Source: Rhizobiales bacterium CCH10-E5
Lineage (GTDB): Bacteria > Pseudomonadota > Alphaproteobacteria > Rhizobiales > Beijerinckiaceae
Length of the DNA: 21,777 nt
Direction of reading: 5' to 3'
Assembly (NCBI GenBank): GCA_001556125.1
Contig: LSIG01000098.1
Span: forward strand, 1 to 21,777
The first letter of the stretch is position 1; each line of letters starts with the position of its first letter. This document shows, in pieces, positions 7,579 to 15,160 of this stretch. A program made the translations under genes and the position numbers. Below the pieces are notes generated by a model. That model did no database searches, had not been told where the DNA came from, and saw only the letters and a list, made by a program, of their open reading frames with translations.

Positions 7579-8043
7579 ATGGAAGAGCACAACCGGATGA
7601 AGCAGGGTAGCTACCTGCGCCTTGGCATGGAGCTGGCGCTGGATTTCATCGTGATGTACCTCGTGATGTACACGATGATCGCGACGCTGGCGCATTTTCA
7701 CTTCAACCTCAACAACGTCTATATGACGTTGATGATGGTCGCACCGATGACCGTTATCATGCTCGTCTCGATGCGTTCCATGTTCGCGTCGCCGCGGCTT
7801 AACATGGCTATCGGCGCGGGCGCGGTCGTTGTCTTCGCACTTAGCTTCGCTGGAATGCGGACGCAGGCTGGCGTCGGGAATGCAGAGTTCCTCCGATCGA
7901 TGATCCCGCACCACTCGGGCGCGATCCTGATGTGCGAGAAAGCTTCACTCACAGATGCCGAAATCAAGTCTCTGTGCAGCGAGATCGTTGCGGCGCAGAA
8001 GAAAGAAATCGCACAGATGGAAGCCATTTTGGCGCGTCAGTGA
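7579..8043 (+). CDS. Membrane-anchored DUF305 protein with three N-terminal TM helices
   Basis: A 154-aa protein. Residues about 17-40, 48-70 and 74-95 are hydrophobic and Met-rich and would span the inner membrane three times. The C-terminal third is a DUF305 half domain with MIPHHSGAILMCEKA and IVAAQKKEIAQMEAIL. An odd number of helices puts the N- and C-termini on opposite sides of the membrane, probably placing the HH motif in the periplasm. Several Met residues and a Cys in the helices could carry Cu(I). A copper-binding membrane role is inferred from family and neighbours. GGAG about 10 nt before the ATG supports the start. It is the third gene of the rightward copper operon. Confidence 0.85.
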   Translation: MEEHNRMKQGSYLRLGMELALDFIVMYLVMYTMIATLAHFHFNLNNVYMTLMMVAPMTVIMLVSMRSMFASPRLNMAIGAGAVVVFALSFAGMRTQAGVGNAEFLRSMIPHHSGAILMCEKASLTDAEIKSLCSEIVAAQKKEIAQMEAILARQ

Positions 8044-8075
8044 TTGGCACGAGATCCGTGCCTTCGGAGAGAGCT

Positions 8076-8825
8076 TTGACAACCATCAAAAAGCCGACCG
8101 CGACCATCTACCGGATGGTGATGCCGGGGCATACCTGCCCGTTTGGACTGAAGGCACGCGACCTCCTGCGTCGTCGTGGCTATGCCGTCGATGACCACTG
8201 GCTCACGACGCGAGCCGAAACCGACGCCTTCAAGGTCGAGCACGACGTCAAGACCACGCCGCAGACCTTCATCGACGGAAAACGCATCGGCGGCTATGAC
8301 GACCTCCGCCGCTTCTTCGGGATGCGTGTGGCCGATCCCGGCGCGACGAGCTACCAGCCGGTCCTCTGGGTCTTTGGGGTCGCGGCGCTGATGGCGCTTG
8401 CGGCCAATTGGGCGACCTCGGGCGACTTGGTCGACCTTCGCTCGATCGAGTGGTTCACTGCCTTCAGCATGTGCATTCTGGCGCTGCTGAAGCTTCAGGA
8501 CGTCGAGAGCTTCTCGAGCATGTTCCTCGGGTACGATCTCCTGGCTCAACGTTGGGTACCGTATTCCTACATCTACCCCTATGCCGAGCTTCTGGCGGGC
8601 GTTCTAATGGTCGCAGGCGCGCTGATATGGGTGTCGATCCCCGTCGCCGGCTTCATCGGGACGATCGGTGCTGTCTCGGTTATCAAGGCTGTCTATATCG
8701 ATCGCCGAGACATCAAATGCGCCTGCGTCGGCGGCAGCAGCAAGGTGCCGCTCGGCTTTATATCCCTGACGGAGAACCTGATGATGGTCGCCATGGCAGT
8801 ATGGATGGCCATCGGCAGGCATTAG
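8076..8825 (+). CDS. Glutaredoxin-like domain fused to MauE/DoxX-type membrane domain
   Basis: About 249 aa. Residues 8-80 form a glutaredoxin-like thioredoxin fold with active site CPFG at 21-24, a TTPQTFIDG segment carrying the cis-Pro, and a GGYDDL glutathione-type motif. It is therefore a monothiol-type site, not CPYC. From about residue 90 there are four hydrophobic helices of the MauE/DoxX type, with a paired CAC motif (C215, C217) near the last helix. MauE-like proteins take part in membrane thiol-disulphide chemistry. The fusion could move reducing equivalents for cuproprotein maturation or repair; this is inference. The start is a TTG with GGAGAG 5 nt upstream, since no ATG lies near the domain start; a GTG at 8058 is less likely. 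It is the last gene of the operon and converges on the flavoprotein at 8873. Confidence 0.8.
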   Translation: MTTIKKPTATIYRMVMPGHTCPFGLKARDLLRRRGYAVDDHWLTTRAETDAFKVEHDVKTTPQTFIDGKRIGGYDDLRRFFGMRVADPGATSYQPVLWVFGVAALMALAANWATSGDLVDLRSIEWFTAFSMCILALLKLQDVESFSSMFLGYDLLAQRWVPYSYIYPYAELLAGVLMVAGALIWVSIPVAGFIGTIGAVSVIKAVYIDRRDIKCACVGGSSKVPLGFISLTENLMMVAMAVWMAIGRH

Positions 8826-8872
8826 CCAGCCCCTATCAATTTTCTGCATTACGCAGCCGGTGCCGACCAAAG

Positions 8873-9880
8873 CTACCGATGCAGAGGTTGGCGGTCGCTC
8901 AAATCGTTTCGAATAGCTGTGGCGGCCACGGCAGCCTGCCCCATGGCGTAGCTAATCTGGTCGAGCCCCTCGACCACGTCACCTGCGGCATACAGGCCTG
9001 GCACATTGGTCCTTTGCTTTTCGTCGACGATTACGCAACCCCCTCTCGAAACTATAGCCCCCATGCCAACCGCAAGATTGCATCGGACCTCGCTGCCCAA
9101 GGCCGGGTAGACAGCGTCAAATTCCATATTTCTGTTGGGCAAGGCGACCGCGATCGTCCTTTCCCGGAGATCAAAGGCAAGGCAGGGCCCCGCAAGCAGT
9201 TTGATGCCAGCATTGTGGATGCGTCGTCGCTGAGATACATCGAGATCATGCAGGCCGTAAGGCGAAATCAGTGTTACATCTGCCGTGAAGCCGCGCAGGA
9301 ACTCGGCTTCATTGAGCCCGTTCGCCGCGGTGCCGATGACGCCGACGCGGCGATCCGTTACCTCGAACCCATCGCAGATCGGACAATAGCGTAGCAAGCC
9401 GCGCGACAGTGCCTGGGCGTGCATATCATCTGGCATGGCGGGACGGCGGTTCACAACGCCAGTCGCCAGCAGAACCGTACGGGCTCGCAGGATCAAGTCC
9501 CCGGCTAGCGCCACGAACAGATCGCCGTCTCTCACCAACGAGGTCACCTCGGCGGCTATATGGCGGGAGCCATATCGCGTGGCCTGAGCCTTCGTGCGCG
9601 CCAGAAGTTCCAATCCTCCTATGCCGTCCGGGAAACCGGCATGGTTGTGGCTGACGGGGATCCAACCCGCGCGACTTTCGCCGCCGTCCACGACCAAAAC
9701 CGACAGATGAAACCTGGCCAGATAAATCGCAGCCGTCAGACCGGCCGGGCCGCCGCCGATCACAAGGCAGTCGAACGGACGCGACCCGTTGCCAGTGAGC
9801 GGCTCGCGGTCAATTTCAGAAGCAAACGGCACTGCGATTTGCGATCCAATCCGATCCTGTCCCGACCCTGTCGATGCCAT
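8873..9880 (-). CDS. Thioredoxin-reductase-like FAD/NAD(P)-dependent oxidoreductase
   Basis: A 335-aa pyridine-nucleotide disulphide oxidoreductase of the thioredoxin-reductase class. After about 34 extra N-terminal residues comes the FAD-binding [14 protein letters not shown] (GGGPAG at 42-47). The redox pair is CPIC (C166, C169), and the C-terminal FAD motif is [11 protein letters not shown]. The NAD(P) motif, normally GGGNSA-like, is [10 protein letters not shown] here, which is unusual. The ATG at 9880 is used because GGGAG lies about 9 nt before it; a TTG at 9898 would add six residues. It is leftward and convergent with the Grx-MauE fusion, and could supply electrons to it. That link rests only on position and chemistry. 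It could equally be a ferredoxin/flavodoxin- or dithiol-type reductase of unknown substrate. Confidence 0.85.
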   Translation of the reverse strand: MASTGSGQDRIGSQIAVPFASEIDREPLTGNGSRPFDCLVIGGGPAGLTAAIYLARFHLSVLVVDGGESRAGWIPVSHNHAGFPDGIGGLELLARTKAQATRYGSRHIAAEVTSLVRDGDLFVALAGDLILRARTVLLATGVVNRRPAMPDDMHAQALSRGLLRYCPICDGFEVTDRRVGVIGTAANGLNEAEFLRGFTADVTLISPYGLHDLDVSQRRRIHNAGIKLLAGPCLAFDLRERTIAVALPNRNMEFDAVYPALGSEVRCNLAVGMGAIVSRGGCVIVDEKQRTNVPGLYAAGDVVEGLDQISYAMGQAAVAATAIRNDLSDRQPLHR

Positions 9881-9969
9881 ACCTTCGAACTCCCTCAAAT
9901 TCGTTCGGATAGATTCTTGCGCGAAACTCGGAGTAAAAATGCCAGTTTCACGTCGTTTGGTACTGGCCT

Positions 9970-11289
9970 CTAAACGTACGTTTTTGTTTCAATATTTTCC
10001 AGAACACGTGTGACCTCTTCAAATCGAGCTTCTGCATCAGACCAATTCTGCACGAAGTCGAACAATTCTCTCATCGCAGGTGCTATTTCTCTGTAGGCGG
10101 CTATCGCCGCCACCAATGCTCCAAGCGAAAGGCGCTGCTGCACAACAAGATATCCGCCAATGGCGAAAAAGAAAAAGGGAGTCAAATTCGATGTATAGTT
10201 ATATAAACCCCGCAGTCGTCCCTTTATATCACTTATCTCCACACGCACCCGTTCGAGGGCGGCAATTTGGCGCGTCTGTTTTTGTAGGGATGGATCATCG
10301 GAATTTCTTTTTAGTTCTGGCTTGGCGCCTCCTTCACCGGAGGTCAGAAGCTGAGTAAGCTCTCGCGTCGCATAAACTCTTTCGCGCACTTTAGCGTTCA
10401 ACATGTTTTGAATGCGAGGCAGCAAAATCAGTTGAACGGGCAACATGATCAAGGCTGACAGAGCAAGCGCGGGGTTCTGAACGAACAAGAATACAAGGCT
10501 GGTGAGTAGCGTTCCCCCGTAAATCAGCGGAACAACGAACAAGCTGGCGCCAAAGTACCCAATAGGTTCGACCTCCTGAACGGCGACAGCCGCCAGGCGC
10601 GCTCTCGCTTCGGGCGCAGTTTTTCTCGATCGGCGCAAGATTTGCAGCCGCAGTCGCCGGACGAGCCGCTCACTCACTCGTCCTCGGATTCGAGTCGCCG
10701 CGAACTTCACAAGTCCGCTGGCGGTCAAGACTGCAAGATAACTTCCGCAGAGCGCGATCAACAATTCCAGACGGGGCAGATGGAAGCCAAGAAATGTCAT
10801 CCCATCGTGAGCTTCTGGACTTGCGAGCGCGTGGTTGATGATGTGCTTGGGGATATCGAGCAGGAACCAGCCTGCGGGCAGCGTGAGCAGGGACAACACG
10901 ATCAGCAAAACCTGATAACGCGACGTCGCCCTTGCGACAAAGAGGGCTAACTTCCATGGGTTATGGGCGACAGGCATAGCCACGCTGCTCGCGATGGGCG
11001 AATTAGCCGTCTCCAAACTTGGCTGTGGTCCAACGCGTACGTCATCCGGTGCCGTGACCGGCCTCCCGATCACGGCAGCGACCCGGGCTCGGCGCCTTCG
11101 AGCGACGGATGCCCCGCGAAACAGCGCTCTCCCCAAGAGTCCGATGGTCCATACAGGAGCGACAACAAAAACGACAATCGCTGCGGCAGACAGAATCCAA
11201 TGGCCGTGGGGATAATCGAGGCCAGCAAACCTATGGATGATCTGATGTATGTATTCGTTGAGGCTATTAAATATATTTGCCGAATTCAT
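9970..11289 (-). CDS. ABC transporter transmembrane domain protein lacking an ATPase domain
   Basis: About 439 aa. An N-terminal hydrophobic segment ([14 protein letters not shown]) and a basic, Pro/Ser-rich linker lead into a type-1 ABC exporter membrane domain of about six helices. It shows the usual intracellular coupling region ([17 protein letters not shown]) and closing helix ([18 protein letters not shown]). The protein ends at ETKTYV, just where the nucleotide-binding domain would begin. No Walker A, signature or Walker B motif follows, so it is either a half-transporter that uses an ATPase in trans or a natural truncation. The start is uncertain: ATG at 11289 has only a weak ribosome site, and GTG at 11331 would add 14 residues. 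It lies downstream of the glycosyltransferase gene in the same direction, in DNA that is less GC-rich than the copper genes. Confidence 0.75.
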   Translation of the reverse strand: MNSANIFNSLNEYIHQIIHRFAGLDYPHGHWILSAAAIVVFVVAPVWTIGLLGRALFRGASVARRRRARVAAVIGRPVTAPDDVRVGPQPSLETANSPIASSVAMPVAHNPWKLALFVARATSRYQVLLIVLSLLTLPAGWFLLDIPKHIINHALASPEAHDGMTFLGFHLPRLELLIALCGSYLAVLTASGLVKFAATRIRGRVSERLVRRLRLQILRRSRKTAPEARARLAAVAVQEVEPIGYFGASLFVVPLIYGGTLLTSLVFLFVQNPALALSALIMLPVQLILLPRIQNMLNAKVRERVYATRELTQLLTSGEGGAKPELKRNSDDPSLQKQTRQIAALERVRVEISDIKGRLRGLYNYTSNLTPFFFFAIGGYLVVQQRLSLGALVAAIAAYREIAPAMRELFDFVQNWSDAEARFEEVTRVLENIETKTYV

Positions 11290-11404
11290 TGAAGTAAGTT
11301 TCCAATAAAATAACCGATATAAAAAAGACACATGTATTTGAACGAGAAAACGCGTGCTGCTTCAGCATCGTTATAGACAGAAATCGAACTACACAATATT
11401 ATGT

Positions 11405-13114
11405 TCATTGACGTATATATCCCCGCCAGCACGGCGAAAGAACGACGGATCTGTGTGCCGCCATAGCAGATCGATGAAGGGACAATAATGAATCGTTAGC
11501 GTCTGTAATTGGGCATGTTGGATATAGGATAAGATCTGTCTTTGAAACTGCGGCCAGGGTTTCGGCGTCAGGCGTCGGAACCGCACGGGACGGATCTGCG
11601 CCGATCGCGATGTGTCGCGTTGCGTCACGATTTAATAGAAAAGGGAACGGGTTCGTAAAATTTAAACTCATTATCGTCTTAAACTGTATTTTGTTAGCCA
11701 TTTCATATTCATGAATTGCTTTAACTGCTTCATCGGTAGCGAGTAACCAACCAACCTGAAAATCCAACTCGGAGTAAAGCGTGAACGCCGGGAGCAGATT
11801 GCTATCAGCCAAAAATTGGAATGTTTCGGGGAAGCGTGCGTACACCTCCCGCATCTTCGCCGCCCGCTCGACGATCTCGAGACGTTGAGTGACCTGTCCG
11901 AGCGTTTTGAGCCCCTGGTTCGGAACGTCTACGAATTTAGCCTGCACGATAAGCGCGCGTGCCGCGCGGTGAGCCACGTTTATGAAGGGCGGCAGCGCCG
12001 CTGCGCCTATGAGAGACAGGACAAGGAGCAGCGAACCGCCGCGGAGCCGGTTTGCTTCCAGCAAGACCGAGAGCAGGACAGGCCAAATGAGAATGAGTGC
12101 TTGCCCGCCCGTATTCTGCGTCTCGAAAAACAGGCCGGCAAAAACGGTAACGGCGAGCCAGAGACTGTGGCGGTCGAGCTTCGTCCCAAAGGCATTGAAG
12201 ACCGGGGCAGTCGAAAATCCGCGTGTAGGGGGGGCATCCCCAGCCTTGAGCAAATAGAGCGCGACAGCCAACCCCGCAGCCGGAGCGAGGATGCCAAAGT
12301 GGAGTGAGCTGGCCTGGAGGAAGCGTGATAGCAGATTGCCCTCGTTGAGGCGCACGAGCAGCCATATGTCGAACACATAGGCGCGAACGATGCCCAGGGT
12401 GACGTCGAGCGTCAGCAGCGCCAGCAGGAAGAGGGCTACACTCGCAAGGGCGGCACGCAGGCTAATGCGTCCGGCAACAAAGGCGAAGAAGCAGATGAGC
12501 CCCGCAGCGATAAAGCCCGTAACTTTCAAAAGAAAGAGTGCCAGACACGTCCAGGCAACAACGAACAATAGCAGCCGCTGTTTACGCATGAAGATGAGAC
12601 CCGATACCAAAACATATAGCAAAACGCTCGTATGCCTGTTGTAAATCCCATATCCATCGATGCTAGGATAGCTCGAATACTGTTCGACATTCATTGGCAA
12701 GAGCTGAAAAAATAGAAATGGAAGAAGAAGAGCTAACGCGGTCGATCTTGATCGGCGCCCAACATAGGCGACAATGGCGAACATGGGTGGCGCGCTGACG
12801 AGCAGCAGCGACCATTGGACCAGGAGAAGTGGCTGTGCGCTACTGAACGTCGACAGCAATGGCGCAACGAGCCAGTAGGCAAGTGGACCGACAGGCGCAA
12901 AAAAATCAACCGATGGAACTTGACCGATCGAAACCCGATAAGCCCCGTCGATATAGACGATCAAATCCCAATACATAGGACCGACCGGCAACTTAAGAGG
13001 TAGTGTCAATAAAATACAGACGCCAATCAAGACGAAGGCAAAAACACAAACCGGCGAAAAGAGTTTGCTCTTCTGACTTTCCATTGTCGCTGGCGGCTCG
13101 ATGACAGTGCTCAT
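11405..13114 (-). CDS. Polytopic membrane protein, probable GT-C-fold glycosyltransferase
   Basis: A 569-aa protein with about ten or more hydrophobic helices across the first two-thirds and a soluble C-terminal tail of about 170 residues. The first external loop reads WDLIVYIDGAYRVSIGQVPSVDFFAPVGPLAY. Its acidic residues and the GQxP...PVGP pattern are typical of the first loop of GT-C enzymes (ArnT/PMT-like, family 39-type). These transfer sugars from polyprenyl phosphate at the outer face of the inner membrane. The ATG overlaps the stop of the acetyltransferase by 4 bp (ATGA), implying translational coupling. The acceptor is unknown; an O-antigen, other polysaccharide or lipid is possible. 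The family call is by pattern only. Confidence 0.65.
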   Translation of the reverse strand: MSTVIEPPATMESQKSKLFSPVCVFAFVLIGVCILLTLPLKLPVGPMYWDLIVYIDGAYRVSIGQVPSVDFFAPVGPLAYWLVAPLLSTFSSAQPLLLVQWSLLLVSAPPMFAIVAYVGRRSRSTALALLLPFLFFQLLPMNVEQYSSYPSIDGYGIYNRHTSVLLYVLVSGLIFMRKQRLLLFVVAWTCLALFLLKVTGFIAAGLICFFAFVAGRISLRAALASVALFLLALLTLDVTLGIVRAYVFDIWLLVRLNEGNLLSRFLQASSLHFGILAPAAGLAVALYLLKAGDAPPTRGFSTAPVFNAFGTKLDRHSLWLAVTVFAGLFFETQNTGGQALILIWPVLLSVLLEANRLRGGSLLLVLSLIGAAALPPFINVAHRAARALIVQAKFVDVPNQGLKTLGQVTQRLEIVERAAKMREVYARFPETFQFLADSNLLPAFTLYSELDFQVGWLLATDEAVKAIHEYEMANKIQFKTIMSLNFTNPFPFLLNRDATRHIAIGADPSRAVPTPDAETLAAVSKTDLILYPTCPITDANDSLLSLHRSAMAAHRSVVLSPCWRGYIRQ

Positions 13115-13827
13115 TGATGCTCATCCCGTGCAGTAAGGCGACAACACGGGGGCGCCGCGCCCTGATCATCTACACCATTACCAAAATCCGGGTTCGCCGC
13201 TTTGTGGGAAACTGGCGAGACGAAGCCCTCGGCAAGTCCGCTCAACCGCATGAGTAGGCTTCCTCCGGAATGCGGGAGTCGAGGGTGCCAAGGAATCGAA
13301 GCCCGATCGAGTTCCTTGAACCCCTTCGAACGATAGAGTCGGACAGCAGACGCATTATCCGCCCACACATGCAGACTCAAGCTGGCGAAGCCTTCGGCGA
13401 CGGCTTGCTCGGCAGCCTGATCGATCAGTCGGGAGCCGATCCCGCAGCGCCGGTACAGAGGAAAGACTGCAAGGCTGTTGATGCAATAGCTGTTCGCGTC
13501 CTGGAGCGTCGTTCTGGGCCAGAGATGGAGCTCTCGCGCTGACAAATTCGTCGGCATTGTTTGGTCGCAGAGCAGCGAGGCCGGGAAGGCGTTCACCATG
13601 CCGACGACGGGGGCATGAGCCCCAGACTGCGCAACCGCGACCCAGCAACGGCGGTAAGAACATTCGCTATCGTTCGATGAAATCATATGCCGAAAAACAT
13701 CGGCAGGGCTGAAGCGAGGATCCAGTTCATCGAGAATGAATTGCAGCGTTTCGCCCGCAGCCTGATGCATCAGTTCGACAAGCGCTGCAGCGTCTTCGGG
13801 TGCAGCTCTCCTGATGGCAACGTTCAC
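13111..13827 (-). CDS. GNAT-family N-acetyltransferase
   Basis: About 238 aa. The GNAT fold starts at NVAIRRAAPEDAAALVELM. It contains the central strand INSLAVFPLYRR, the acetyl-CoA pyrophosphate loop RRCGIGSRL, and the C-terminal DNASAVRLYRSKGF segment that is a GNAT hallmark. An extra tail of about 50 residues of low complexity follows. The GTG at 13827 is preferred because GGAGG lies 5 nt upstream; an ATG at 13842 has no ribosome site and would add five residues. The stop overlaps the start of the glycosyltransferase gene (ATGA). The substrate is unknown. The coupling suggests acetylation of a sugar or nucleotide-sugar precursor, but a protein or small-molecule substrate cannot be excluded. 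Confidence 0.85.
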   Translation of the reverse strand: MNVAIRRAAPEDAAALVELMHQAAGETLQFILDELDPRFSPADVFRHMISSNDSECSYRRCWVAVAQSGAHAPVVGMVNAFPASLLCDQTMPTNLSARELHLWPRTTLQDANSYCINSLAVFPLYRRCGIGSRLIDQAAEQAVAEGFASLSLHVWADNASAVRLYRSKGFKELDRASIPWHPRLPHSGGSLLMRLSGLAEGFVSPVSHKAANPDFGNGVDDQGAAPPCCRLTARDEHQ

Positions 13828-13896
13828 GATGGCCTCCAGCATAGTTTATCGGCGCTTCGACGTGAAAATTCACCGCTGACCTCGACCGACCACCAC

Positions 13897-13943
13897 AACC
13901 TGTTGGACCGAGAAACTGGACACCTAACAGGTTCACCTGTTAG
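13897..13943 (-). promoter_or_regulatory. Competing hairpins between gtrA-like and GNAT genes
   Basis: CTAACAGG (13924-13931) pairs with CCTGTTAG (13936-13943) around TTCA, forming a perfect 8-bp stem 1 bp beyond the stop of the GtrA-like gene. AACAGGTT (13926-13933) can instead pair with AACCTGTT (13897-13904). The two stems share bases and exclude each other. A T-run tail is lacking, so this is not a standard intrinsic terminator. It may be a weak terminator or mRNA stability element between the two leftward genes. Confidence 0.4.
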
Positions 13944-13944
13944 A

Positions 13945-14373
13945 TCAGCTTCCAAGCTCAGGGGACCGTGGCGGTCCACCAGCTCTGAACGTCACGAATT
14001 TATGACCGATGAAGTTGGCGGCCGCCCCCAGCGCGAGCGCGCCAGCGTGTGCGGTCGCTTCTGGCTCAAACGTGAAACCGATCGCGGGAAAGACCAGCCG
14101 GAGCAGGACGTGAGAGGCCGCGATCACGGTCGCCACTCCAACGACGTTCACGCCGATAAATAGAGCGATTTGGGCAGCGAGAGGCTGTGAAGAAGTTGTG
14201 AAAACGAAGGCCCGGTACAGTATAAATCCGACCACCATGCCGATCATATAGGCGACAAAAACCGCCTCAAGAAATGGCATTACTAAAGAAAGAGGGAACC
14301 TAGCCAGCCAATTGACAACGGTTGCTGAACCGCCGACCAATATAAAGCGAGCAACCTGAGCAATAAGGTCCAT
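13945..14373 (-). CDS. GtrA-like membrane protein
   Basis: A 142-aa protein with four predicted transmembrane helices: FILVGGSATVVNWLARF; a helix around VAYMIGMVVGFILYRAFVF; IALFIGVNVVGVATVIAASH; and a last one ending in ALGAAANFIGHKFVTFR. The opening FxxVGGxxTxxxW and closing NFxxxKxxTFR patterns are the hallmarks of GtrA (PF04138). GtrA proteins are linked to flipping of undecaprenyl-phosphate-glucose in O-antigen glucosylation. The ATG at 14373 has AAGG upstream; a TTG at 14403 would add ten residues but lacks a ribosome site. Its leftward neighbour genes (GNAT, GT-C-like) fit a polyprenyl-linked sugar pathway. Confidence 0.85.
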   Translation of the reverse strand: MDLIAQVARFILVGGSATVVNWLARFPLSLVMPFLEAVFVAYMIGMVVGFILYRAFVFTTSSQPLAAQIALFIGVNVVGVATVIAASHVLLRLVFPAIGFTFEPEATAHAGALALGAAANFIGHKFVTFRAGGPPRSPELGS

Positions 14374-14462
14374 TATTTGCCTTGTTTGATTTTGATTGCT
14401 CAATTAGATTTATTCGACTTTGTCTGATTTATCGTCATGGTTATATCGGCATAATCTCTGAC

Positions 14463-14720
14463 CTAATCGTCAGACTCATCTCGTCCCGAGAGGGGATGGT
14501 CAGCACTACAATGCCCAGCAGTACAGACGATCTTGATACGCCTGTGCGTCGTGCCCAAGCAGTTCGCCTCGTAGAGTTCGCTCTTACCAACTCCCGACAG
14601 GCGCGTGACTTTCGCGTTCACACAGGCAGCCTCCAACAAGGCGCGCTGCAAATCACCATCATCAGCGTGCGATAGCGTCGGAGCGAGCGAGAGTAGGATG
14701 ATCAGTATCAATGTAAACAT
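14463..14720 (-). CDS. Small secreted Cys-containing protein, function unknown
   Basis: An 85-aa product with a clear signal peptide (MFTLILIILLSLAPTLSHA|DDGD) and four cysteines in the mature part (EAACVNA, EANCLG, IVCTAGHCSA). The spacing would allow two disulphides in the periplasm. GGGAGG about 10 nt upstream supports the ATG at 14720; an ATG at 14738 has no ribosome site. It follows the CusF-like gene in the same direction after a 132-bp gap that holds a strong hairpin, so it may be transcribed with the copper operon or from its own promoter. I do not recognise a named family. Confidence 0.65.
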   Translation of the reverse strand: MFTLILIILLSLAPTLSHADDGDLQRALLEAACVNAKVTRLSGVGKSELYEANCLGTTHRRIKIVCTAGHCSADHPLSGRDESDD

Positions 14721-14790
14721 GATACACCACCCTCCCATGAGGTTTGGGTAAGCGCTCTCTCATCTTGTGAGATATAAGGAGCCCAGGAGC

Positions 14791-14839
14791 GTTATATTCG
14801 ACCGCGGCATTAAGATGCCGCGGTCGACAGTTATATAAC
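14791..14839. terminator. Long inverted repeat downstream of the CopA operon
   Basis: CGACCGCGGCAT (14799-14810), loop TAAG, and ATGCCGCGGTCG (14815-14826) form a perfect 12-bp stem. Outer arms GTTATAT (14791-14797) and ATATAAC (14833-14839) extend it with an internal bulge. It starts 14 bp beyond the stop of the CusF-like gene, the place for a terminator of the leftward copper operon. Read leftward, the tail AATATAAC is AU-rich but not a clean U-run, so termination may be partial. Confidence 0.55.
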
Positions 14840-14852
14840 CGTTCGAATACGA

Positions 14853-15131
14853 CTACTTAGTCTTCTGCAACTTTGTGACGGTGAGCTGACCGTTCACCCG
14901 GTCGGCGTCGAACTTGATCTTGTCGCCGGCCTTCAGGCCCTTCAGCATGGCTGGGTCGCCGGCGCGGAAGACCATCGACATGGCGTCCATGTCGAGGTTC
15001 TTGATCGCTCCATGATCGATGGTCAGCTTGCCTGCCGCCTCGTCAACCTTCTTGACGGTGCCATTGACCTGCTGGGCAAGGGCCGGCAGTGCGAACGCCA
15101 CAAAAGCGACGGTGGTAATGATCTTCAGCAT
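14853..15131 (-). CDS. CusF-like periplasmic copper-binding protein
   Basis: A 92-aa protein with a signal peptide (LPALA|QQ) and a small beta-barrel domain of the CusF/CusX (PF11604) family. The metal site reads HGAIKNLDMDAMSMVF, giving H40, M51 and M53 as the classical His-Met-Met ligands. At the position of the E. coli CusF cation-pi tryptophan there is methionine (M48). CusF proteins carry Cu(I) or Ag(I) in the periplasm and pass it to CusB or other acceptors. No CusB is encoded here, so delivery to the oxidase, the cupredoxin or an off-window pump is possible. AAGGAG lies 6 nt before the ATG. It follows the cupredoxin gene by 29 bp in the leftward operon. Confidence 0.9.
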   Translation of the reverse strand: MLKIITTVAFVAFALPALAQQVNGTVKKVDEAAGKLTIDHGAIKNLDMDAMSMVFRAGDPAMLKGLKAGDKIKFDADRVNGQLTVTKLQKTK

Positions 15132-15160
15132 GCTGTTCTCCTTGTTGAGTAGGCAGGCGC

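Noticed and set aside
14382..14675. Rightward frame of 97 codons opposite the small four-Cys secreted protein
   Set aside because: It has no signal, domain or good ribosome site, while the opposite strand has all but a known domain.
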